From Bacteroidales bacterium (GTDB lineage: Bacteria; Bacteroidota; Bacteroidia; Bacteroidales; 4484-276): 12,223 bases of DNA. This document shows positions 6,625-12,223 of the stretch, piece by piece. Numbering within the stretch: position 1 is the stretch's first letter; each line of letters starts with the position of its first letter. The notes under the pieces were generated by a model. It saw only the letters and a list, made by a program, of their open reading frames with translations, searched no databases and was not told the origin of the DNA. The position numbers were made by a program, and so were the translations under genes. The stretch is taken from NCBI GenBank assembly GCA_029939965.1, contig JAOZRY010000019.1, positions 4,002 to 16,224 of the forward strand, in the 5' to 3' direction.

Positions 6625-6676
6625 TCGTAAACAATAAATTTTCCTATTATTGATCCATAAAAAATGGTAATAGAAA

Positions 6677-6949
6677 ATGCTTAAGGAACACACCAACCCA
6701 TTTGATGCTACAAAAGATCAGTTAACCGAAGAACGAAACCTGATACTTCATAACGATGAGTACAATACCTTCGATTTTGTGATAGATTCGCTTATCGAGG
6801 TTTGCGATCATGATGTAATAACAGCAGAGCAGATTACCCTTATTGTTCATCACAAGGGAAAATGTTCAATAAAAAGTGGAGACCTAAAGGAGTTGCAACC
6901 ATTTAGAACAGAGATGACAAACAGAGGGTTAACCGTTTCTATAAAATAA
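6677..6949 (+). CDS. clpS: ATP-dependent Clp protease adaptor ClpS
   Basis: A 90-residue adaptor that binds N-degron substrates (proteins with destabilising N-terminal residues) and hands them to the ClpA/ClpC unfoldase of a Clp protease. The core LILHNDEYNTFDFVIDSLIE (22-41) carries the N26-D27 pair that corresponds to the N34/D35 substrate pocket of the E. coli protein. VHHKGKC (57-63) carries H58, matching the pocket histidine H66. The N-terminal extension (1-20) is flexible and charged, as in the family. It is the first gene of an operon: the nfeD start follows 18 bp after its stop. Its place next to a flotillin pair is unusual from the viewpoint of well-studied proteobacteria, where clpS precedes clpA. 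Confidence 0.93.
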   Translation: MLKEHTNPFDATKDQLTEERNLILHNDEYNTFDFVIDSLIEVCDHDVITAEQITLIVHHKGKCSIKSGDLKELQPFRTEMTNRGLTVSIK

Positions 6950-6967
6950 ATTAATAAATACTTAACC

Positions 6968-7441
6968 ATGTCTTGGACAGTAATTGCTGCATTAATAATT
7001 ATTGGATTAATATTTCTTATTCTTGAAATACTTGTTGTTCCCGGAACCACAGTTGTAGGAGTAGTTGGTTTTATTCTGATGACGATTGGTATCTGGCAAA
7101 CCTACATTGTATATGGAAATACCACCGGACATTATGTTTTGGCAGGCTCACTTGTTTTAACGCTTGGTGTGTTAGGTCTGTCGCTGCGCTCGAAAACCTG
7201 GAGGCATGCTATGCTCGATGCTAAGATTGACGGGAAGACGAATGTATTTGATGAAACAAAAATAAAGGTTGGAGATAGTGGTAAAGCTTTATCAAGGTTG
7301 GTTCCGATGGGAAAAGCCTTCATTAATGACGATTATTATGAAGTCCGCTCTTCGGGCGAGTTTATCGATGAAGGATCAGAAATTATAATTACCAAAATAG
7401 AACACAATAAAATTTTTGTAAAACTAAATAATACAAAGTAA
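6968..7441 (+). CDS. NfeD-like membrane protein (short form)
   Basis: A 157-residue membrane protein with three predicted transmembrane segments (about 4-24, 26-46 and 56-74) and a soluble C-terminal OB-fold-like domain (about 98-155, containing KVGDSGKALSRLVPMGKAFI). This is the short NfeD form without the N-terminal ClpP-like serine protease domain. NfeD proteins pair with SPFH/flotillin proteins and are thought to help assemble or position them. The stop codon shares one base with the floA start (TAATG at 7439-7443), so the two are translationally coupled, strongly supporting a joint function. Confidence 0.9.
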   Translation: MSWTVIAALIIIGLIFLILEILVVPGTTVVGVVGFILMTIGIWQTYIVYGNTTGHYVLAGSLVLTLGVLGLSLRSKTWRHAMLDAKIDGKTNVFDETKIKVGDSGKALSRLVPMGKAFINDDYYEVRSSGEFIDEGSEIIITKIEHNKIFVKLNNTK

Positions 7442-8436
7442 TGGAAGAAAGTGTATTTGTAATTGTTGCCATTGGTGTTGCATCATTGTTTGGATTGTGG
7501 ATAATATTTTATTTTATCCCAGTCGGACTATGGTTTTCAGCACTTGTTTCCGGAGTTCGGATTTCGCTAATTCAGCTTGTGCTTATGCGTTGGAGAAAAA
7601 TTAAACCGGTAACAATTGTTACCAGCCTCATTGCTGCCACTAAAGCAGGTTTAAGTTTGAACAGGAACGAACTGGAAGCACACTATTTAGCAGGTGGACA
7701 TGTGGAAAGTGTGGTGAGAGCACTCATATCAGCTGATAAAGCCAACATCAAACTTAATTTTAAATCGGCCAGTGCCATCGATCTTGCCGGTCGCGAGGTT
7801 TTTGAAGCTGTACAAATGTCGGTTAATCCAAAAGTAATCAACACTCCACCGGTTACAGCCGTTGCAAAAGATGGCATCCAGTTGGTGGCCAAAGCAAGAG
7901 TAACAGTTAGAGCCAACATCCAACAACTTGTTGGTGGTGCAGGCGAAGAAACTATTCTGGCCAGAGTTGGCGAAGGTGTGGTTTCGTCCATCGGTTCGTC
8001 CGATTCGCATAAGCAGGTTCTCGAAAACCCGGATTCTATTTCACGTGTTGTTCTTGATAAGGGTCTTGATGCGGGAACCGCTTTCGAGATTTTATCCATT
8101 GATATTGCTGATATCGATATTGGTAAAAATATTGGAGCCGTTCTCCAGATGGATCAGGCAAATGCCGATAAAAATATTGCACAGGCAAGAGCTGAAGAAA
8201 GACGTGCTATGGCTGTTGCTTCCGAGCAAGAAATGAAAGCTAAAGCACAGGAAGCCCGTGCAAACGTTATTCAGGCTGAGGCCGAAATACCCAAAGCTAT
8301 TTCGGAGGCATTCAGAAATGGAAAACTTGGCGTAATGGATTATTATAAATTTGAAAATATTCAGGCCGATACCAAAATGAGAGAATCCATTTCCACTCCA
8401 CCTGAACCCACTCGAAAAAAAGGAAATCAGAAATAA
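7441..8436 (+). CDS. floA: Flotillin-like protein FloA
   Basis: A 331-residue SPFH-family protein whose length and sequence match FloA (YqfA) throughout. It has an N-terminal membrane-inserted hairpin (about 5-49), then the SPFH domain with VINTPPVTAVAKDGIQLV (131-148), VRANIQQLVGGAGEETILAR and IADIDIGKNIGAVLQMDQAN, then an Ala/Glu-rich coiled coil (about 238-290, QARAEERRAMAVASEQEMKA). The tail after IQADTKMRESI is short and charged (PTRKKGNQK). FloA scaffolds membrane microdomains, affecting membrane fluidity, secretion and signalling complexes. It is the last gene of the clpS-nfeD-floA operon and is followed by a strong terminator. Confidence 0.96.
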   Translation: MEESVFVIVAIGVASLFGLWIIFYFIPVGLWFSALVSGVRISLIQLVLMRWRKIKPVTIVTSLIAATKAGLSLNRNELEAHYLAGGHVESVVRALISADKANIKLNFKSASAIDLAGREVFEAVQMSVNPKVINTPPVTAVAKDGIQLVAKARVTVRANIQQLVGGAGEETILARVGEGVVSSIGSSDSHKQVLENPDSISRVVLDKGLDAGTAFEILSIDIADIDIGKNIGAVLQMDQANADKNIAQARAEERRAMAVASEQEMKAKAQEARANVIQAEAEIPKAISEAFRNGKLGVMDYYKFENIQADTKMRESISTPPEPTRKKGNQK

Positions 8437-8469
8437 GATTTTAAAAGCTAATATAAATTAGTAATAATT

Positions 8470-8501
8470 AAAAAACCCGGAGTTATCACTCCGGGTTTTT
8501 T
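8470..8501. terminator. Bidirectional intrinsic terminator (floA / metF)
   Basis: A 14-bp perfect stem, AAAAAACCCGGAGT at 8470-8483 pairing with 8488-8501, has a TATC loop. It ends in a T run on the plus strand and, because of the A run on the left, also on the minus strand. It sits between the convergent floA (stop 8436) and metF (stop 8555) genes. Confidence 0.92.
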
Positions 8502-8554
8502 GTTGATAGCCGGTAACATTCGGCAATCGGTTTAATATGGAACTGTTGTTGATT

Positions 8555-9436
8555 CTAAAACACACCATCCGTTTTAAGGTTATCAAATATTTTCATAATA
8601 GACTTTCCACGATTCATTGTATAAAAATGAAGCCCCGGTACACCATATTTTAGCAAACCTTTACATTGCTCTGTAGCGAGATCAATTCCAAATTGGATTA
8701 TTGCATTTTTGTCATCAGCAGGCAAAGAGCCAAGTCCATTACTAATTTTTTTAGTAATAGTTGTGCCACATATTTTTGAAAGATTTTCAGTTAGCTTAAC
8801 TGTATAAATTGGCATAACACCGGGCACTACAGGAACACTAATACCTTTTGCCCGAATTTTGTCCATATAATCATAAAAATACTGATTATCGTAAAAATAC
8901 TGAGCAACAATATATTCAGCCCCCTCATCAACCTTCAATTTTAAATAATCAAAATCTGTTTCGGAGCTAACTGCTTCCGTATGAGTTTCGGGATAACCAG
9001 CCACTCCAACACAAAAATCGTATCGACTTTTAATAAACTTTACCAGGTCTGATGCGTTTTTCATTGCATCAGGATGAGGTTTATAGCTGTCGTCCCAGAT
9101 TGGTGCATCACCGCGAACAACGAAAATAGTTTCTAATTCCATGTTCTTAAATTTTTCCATTGCTTCTACAACTTGCTCCGGATCGAGACCTACTCCGGCT
9201 ATATATGGAACAACGTTTAGTCCTCTTTGATTTAACTTATCCGTTAATTCAAAAGAACCTTTACTATTTGACCCGCCAGCCCCAAAAGTTACCGACACAT
9301 AATCAGGAGGAATAGTTATTAACAAATCCAAAGCTCTATCTAAATTTGCTGCTGCCTTTTCGCTATTCGGACGATTAAATTCAAAAGATATTACCGGTTT
9401 TTTTCTACTCTCTTTGTAAAGATTTACTATACTCAT
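8555..9436 (-). CDS. metF: 5,10-methylenetetrahydrofolate reductase
   Basis: A 293-residue flavoprotein that reduces methylene-THF to methyl-THF, the methyl donor for methionine synthesis. Motifs are the N-terminal catalytic glutamate in VISFEF, VSVTFGAGGS, FVVRGDAP (flavin-site aspartate), VGVAGYPETHTEA, VAQYFYDNQYF (substrate-site glutamine), VPVVPGVMPIY and the C-terminal GVPGLHFYTMNR. An in-frame TTG at 9451 would add five residues, but the ATG at 9436 has a clear Shine-Dalgarno (GGAAAGGA, 7-nt spacing), unusually good for this window, so I place the start there. One oddity is that the stretch after the catalytic glutamate reads FNRP where most homologues have FFPP or similar. It is divergent from the RelA/SpoT gene. 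Confidence 0.95.
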   Translation of the reverse strand: MSIVNLYKESRKKPVISFEFNRPNSEKAAANLDRALDLLITIPPDYVSVTFGAGGSNSKGSFELTDKLNQRGLNVVPYIAGVGLDPEQVVEAMEKFKNMELETIFVVRGDAPIWDDSYKPHPDAMKNASDLVKFIKSRYDFCVGVAGYPETHTEAVSSETDFDYLKLKVDEGAEYIVAQYFYDNQYFYDYMDKIRAKGISVPVVPGVMPIYTVKLTENLSKICGTTITKKISNGLGSLPADDKNAIIQFGIDLATEQCKGLLKYGVPGLHFYTMNRGKSIMKIFDNLKTDGVF

Positions 9437-9477
9437 TTTTTTCCTTTCCAATTAAATTAACAATTATTATTAAAGAT

Positions 9478-9510
9478 CAAAGATCGCATTATTTTTTTTA
9501 AGCTTGCAAA
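9478..9510 (-). promoter_or_regulatory. Possible metF promoter
   Basis: On the minus strand, GATCTTTG (9485-9478) is one fixed position off TAnnTTTG, with TTTG at 9510-9507 21 bp upstream. This would give a leader of about 40 nt. It is a weak match. Confidence 0.3.
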
Positions 9511-9637
9511 TTATTGGTATTCAACTTTATCCAGATAGTCAACATAGCTATTGTGGCGAAATAAGTTGAGCATAACAGGCATTGCGTTGCATTGAGCTTA
9601 CTGAAGTGTTATTTAACATGATAACAAAGCAAACATT

Positions 9638-9668
9638 AGGGCTTGCTCAGAATTATCTTCCGGTTTTT
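9638..9668 (+). repeat. Third copy of the dispersed repeat end
   Basis: It begins AGGGCTTGCTCAGAATTAT and continues CTTCCGGTTTTT. It matches the right arm of the 4335-4448 element (read on the minus strand from 4448 to 4418) at 28 of 31 positions, then similarity stops. Only one arm is clear here, so it is a solo or decayed end. Confidence 0.65.
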
Positions 9669-9747
9669 TCGGGGTTTATTCCTAATGGTTGGTTAGCCTT
9701 TTAATAAAACCCACTGCATCAATATGAGCCAAATAAAACAATGTTGA

Positions 9748-9754
9748 TACTTTG
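9748..9754 (+). promoter_or_regulatory. Possible promoter box of the RelA/SpoT gene
   Basis: TACTTTG at 9748-9754 is one base short of the TAnnTTTG consensus, the same variant as before the OsmC-like gene. It lies 62 bp before the ATG at 9817. No good -33 element is visible. Confidence 0.3.
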
Positions 9755-9816
9755 TTTTTGAACATCACGTTAAAAACTATGTTTTTTAAAATTAAACCGG
9801 AAATAGCATATATCTG

Positions 9817-12223
9817 ATGATAAAGGAAGAAGAAGAAAAAGAGGTTTTGAAGATATTTAACAAGTTGAAAAAATCTTGTATTGATAGTTCTGATGAGGAT
9901 TTGGAGAAATTGAACAGCGTTTTTGAATACGCAAAAAAAATCTATGGCGATGAGCTTCACGCCACCGGATGCCCAAAAATAGTTCAATGTCTTGAAGTGG
10001 CACTTATTGTTTCCGACCAAATCGGTTTGCGATCAGTATCGGTTTTTTCGGCTCTTTTGCACGATGTTATTAATAAGCACGAGGAAAGTCTTTCGGAAGT
10101 TGAAGAGTTGTTTGGAAATGAGGTGGCAACAATTATCAGAGGTTTTAAAAAAATATCTGCCCTGCATTCAGAAAAAGTAAGCCTGCAATCAGAAAACTTT
10201 AGAAGCCTGTTTTTGAACTCCGTTGACGACATTCGCATTATTTTTATAAAGATGGCTCACAGACTTTATGATATGCGAACCTTCGAAAATTTACCAGCCG
10301 AGTTGCAAAAATGGTTTCTATCAGATGTGAAATACCTGTATATTCCAATCGCTCATCGCTTAGGCTTGTATCGAATAAAGGCTGAGCTCGAAGACTATGA
10401 GTTTAAATATTCGAACCCGGCCGATTACAATCATATTTCTTCAAAATTAAAAGAAAGCAAACAGCAACAGGAGAAGTACATCGACAAATTTATCGAACCT
10501 ATTATAGAAGTATTGAATCATGAAAATATACAGTTCGAAATAAAAAGCAGGGCAAAATCTATTTCTTCTGTTAAAGCAAAAATGGAAAAGCAAGGTGTGG
10601 GGGTTGATGGTGTTTTTGATCTTTTCGCCATCAGAGTAATTCTTACTAAACCACTCACCGATGAGGAATATCAGTTTATTGAAGATTATAAAAAATACGT
10701 TGAGGAAACTGGTGACCCACGGTTAACGCAGCGAATTAAAAAAGATAAGAACACCGAAAAAGCAGAATCTTCACCTCAGCAAAATTACCTTGAGGAGCTG
10801 GAAATTGAAAAGGAGATTAAACGAGAGAAGCTCCTTGCTTTTAAAAAAAAGAAAAAAAAATATGTGGATTTGGTGCATAATGAAAAAACAGCATGTTGGA
10901 GAGCCTATTCGCTTATCACAAATATTTATCCACCAAACCCCAGACGCTTGCGCGATTGGATTTCTACACCCAAGGCAAGTGGATATGAATCGCTGCATAC
11001 TACCGTTTTAGGACTCGATGACAGATATGTAGAAGTACAGATTAGAACAAAGCGGATGAATGAAAATGCCGAAAAAGGCTCTGCTGCGCATTGGCGGTAC
11101 AAAGAGTCGGCATACGGCAAAGATGTGGATATCTGGATGAACGACATTAGGAATTTGCTCGAAAATATGGGTGCAAAAAAACTGGACGAAGGAGCTGCCT
11201 CAAAGATCCATAGCGACTCAGATAAAATTTATGTTTTTACTCCTAAAGGAGATTTGCGCAAACTGAAAAAAGGTTCCACAATCCTCGATTTCGCCTTCGA
11301 TATTCATTCAAAACTGGGTTGTACATGCAAAGGAGGGAAGGTTAATGGCAAGGTTGTTCCCATTAGGCAAGAACTCCAAAACGGAGACAGGGTGGAGATT
11401 ATTAGCACCAAAAGTCAAAAACCAAATAGCGACTGGCTTAATTATGTGGTTACTACCAAGGCCCGGAGCAGAATAAACCGTGCCATTAGAGATGAAAAAT
11501 ATAAAGAAGCTGAGGGTGGAAAAGGGACACTGAAGCGCAAATTTAAAAATTGGAAAATCGAATTTAACGATCAAAATATCAATAAAACAGCCCGGCATTT
11601 TGGATTGCTGAAGCATGTTGATTTGTATTTCAATATTGCAATAGGTAAAATTGATATCCCCGATATTAAGCAGCTTTTCCAAAGCCCCGATGAGATCGAA
11701 GAAAAGATGGATAATAGTTCCTCTACTTTTAAACTCACCGAGGAGGTTATCGAATCTCAATCGGAAAGAGACCAGGGTTATATTGTAATTGATGCCGGAG
11801 TTACTGATTTGAATTACTCTCTGGCAAAATGCTGTAGCCCGATTGCCGGCGACCGGATTTTTGGTTTTGTAACGGTTAACAGCGGAATTAAAGTTCATCG
11901 CTACGATTGCCCAAACGCATCTCAGCTACGCGAGAAATATCCTTACCGCATTATCAAGAGCAGGTGGAAAGAAAGCAGGAACACACATTTTTTTGAAACA
12001 AACCTCCGCATACTTGGTGTTGATAGAATTGGGCTTTTAAATGATATTACCAAAGTAATTTCCAACGATTTGAAGGTGAACATGAAAGACCTGAAACTCA
12101 AAACCAAAGGAAATTCTTTTGAAGGTATAATAAATGTTTTGATTAGGGATTTGGAACACCTTGGGTTTTTGAAACAAAAATTGCTAAAAATAAAAGGCAT
12201 AACTAAGGTGGTGAGGTTTGATT
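9817..12223 (+). CDS. RelA/SpoT homologue with degenerate hydrolase domain (C-terminus beyond window)
   Basis: A long alarmone synthetase/hydrolase homologue from an ATG at 9817. 802 residues are visible and the frame runs off the right edge inside or just after the ACT domain, so only a few residues may be missing. Domains in order are HD hydrolase (about 30-180), synthetase (about 235-430), TGS (470-530, KIYVFTPKGD), a zinc-finger-like module (AKCCSPIAGDRIFGF with C672/C673, then H694 and C698) and ACT (about 728-802). The synthetase keeps R245, K247, D268, Y390 (GYESLHT) and E406 (VEVQIRT). The hydrolase keeps H82-D83 but has Q57, N86, K87, H148 and D152 where bifunctional Rel has H, E, D, D and N. 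It is therefore probably synthetase-only, making (p)ppGpp in response to starvation. A lysine-rich insertion of about 78 residues lies at 277-356. Confidence 0.93.
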   Translation, partial: MIKEEEEKEVLKIFNKLKKSCIDSSDEDLEKLNSVFEYAKKIYGDELHATGCPKIVQCLEVALIVSDQIGLRSVSVFSALLHDVINKHEESLSEVEELFGNEVATIIRGFKKISALHSEKVSLQSENFRSLFLNSVDDIRIIFIKMAHRLYDMRTFENLPAELQKWFLSDVKYLYIPIAHRLGLYRIKAELEDYEFKYSNPADYNHISSKLKESKQQQEKYIDKFIEPIIEVLNHENIQFEIKSRAKSISSVKAKMEKQGVGVDGVFDLFAIRVILTKPLTDEEYQFIEDYKKYVEETGDPRLTQRIKKDKNTEKAESSPQQNYLEELEIEKEIKREKLLAFKKKKKKYVDLVHNEKTACWRAYSLITNIYPPNPRRLRDWISTPKASGYESLHTTVLGLDDRYVEVQIRTKRMNENAEKGSAAHWRYKESAYGKDVDIWMNDIRNLLENMGAKKLDEGAASKIHSDSDKIYVFTPKGDLRKLKKGSTILDFAFDIHSKLGCTCKGGKVNGKVVPIRQELQNGDRVEIISTKSQKPNSDWLNYVVTTKARSRINRAIRDEKYKEAEGGKGTLKRKFKNWKIEFNDQNINKTARHFGLLKHVDLYFNIAIGKIDIPDIKQLFQSPDEIEEKMDNSSSTFKLTEEVIESQSERDQGYIVIDAGVTDLNYSLAKCCSPIAGDRIFGFVTVNSGIKVHRYDCPNASQLREKYPYRIIKSRWKESRNTHFFETNLRILGVDRIGLLNDITKVISNDLKVNMKDLKLKTKGNSFEGIINVLIRDLEHLGFLKQKLLKIKGITKVVRFD

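Larger units (their letters stand above)
9437..9816. other. Divergent intergenic region between metF and the RelA/SpoT gene
   Basis: 380 bp with no supportable gene; the short open frames here on either strand look like low-complexity AT-rich shadows. It holds the metF ribosome site and possible promoter on the left, one copy of the dispersed repeat end (9638-9668) in the middle, and a possible RelA/SpoT promoter (9748-9754) on the right. An AAACCGGAAAT string at 9794-9804 loosely resembles the inner edge of a second repeat arm, but the rest of that arm is missing. Confidence 0.65.

Noticed and set aside
7683..8099. 138-residue open frame antisense to floA
   Set aside because: It is a shadow of the floA frame; floA is strongly supported by family sequence and operon structure.
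9437..9451. TTG start giving a 5-residue longer MetF
   Set aside because: It overlaps the good Shine-Dalgarno (GGAAAGGA) that serves the ATG at 9436.
9541..9620. Possible extra copy of the repeat end (GAGCTTACTGAAGTG, TTGAGCATAAC)
   Set aside because: Similarity to AGGGCTTACTCAGAAATAA is short and broken; not better than chance in AT-rich sequence.
9682..10020. 112-residue open frame on the minus strand
   Set aside because: It overlaps the 5' part of the RelA/SpoT gene antisense, is Phe-rich from AT-rich DNA, and has no motif.
11308..11898. 196-residue open frame on the minus strand
   Set aside because: It is antisense to the well-supported RelA/SpoT coding frame and shows no recognisable domain.

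Overview
The window looks like a chromosomal segment from a member of the Bacteroidota, probably Bacteroidales/Marinilabiliales-like. The base composition is AT-rich, Shine-Dalgarno sequences are weak or absent before most genes, and several genes are preceded by the Bacteroidota -7 promoter box TAnnTTTG. The proteins (short SerA, SerC, FloA with NfeD, RelA/SpoT with an RLRDW..GYESLH signature) are of the Bacteroidota type. I see no phage, integrase, CRISPR, tRNA or rRNA genes. This is mostly core metabolism and housekeeping, plus a small dispersed inverted-repeat element.

Layout. 1-4080 (minus strand) is a serine-biosynthesis cluster, read right to left: serC, serA, a strong terminator-like hairpin, a four-helix-bundle protein of the 23S-rRNA-intervening-sequence family, a DUF1015 protein with a DGHHR motif, and the start of a small winged-helix protein cut by the window edge. 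4081-4518 is non-coding and carries a 114-bp element with imperfect terminal inverted repeats. 4519-4974 (minus) is an orphan receiver-domain response regulator. 5409-5825 (plus) is an OsmC/YhfA-like protein, convergent with a CoA-pyrophosphatase-type NUDIX hydrolase (5919-6551, minus) across a bidirectional terminator. 6677-8436 (plus) is a clpS-nfeD-floA operon closed by a second bidirectional terminator shared with metF (8555-9436, minus). A 380-bp divergent intergenic region holds a third copy of the repeat end. From 9817 to the right edge runs a large RelA/SpoT homologue, open at its C-terminus.

How the genes fit together. SerA and SerC convert 3-phosphoglycerate to O-phosphoserine. No SerB phosphatase is present here, and the neighbouring DUF1015 protein is a candidate for a serine/phosphoserine-related step. 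MetF uses one-carbon units that derive largely from serine, though it is not in the same operon. NfeD and FloA form a membrane-microdomain pair, with ClpS (N-degron adaptor of ClpAP-type proteases) placed first in the same operon. The RelA/SpoT homologue has a hydrolase domain stripped of most metal-binding and catalytic residues and a roughly 78-residue insertion in its synthetase domain, so it is probably a synthetase-only alarmone enzyme or a regulatory relic.

The points most worth following up are the DUF1015/four-helix-bundle partners of serCA, the degenerate RelA/SpoT protein with its lysine-rich insertion, and the dispersed inverted repeat. All assignments are from reading the sequence; no database search was run.
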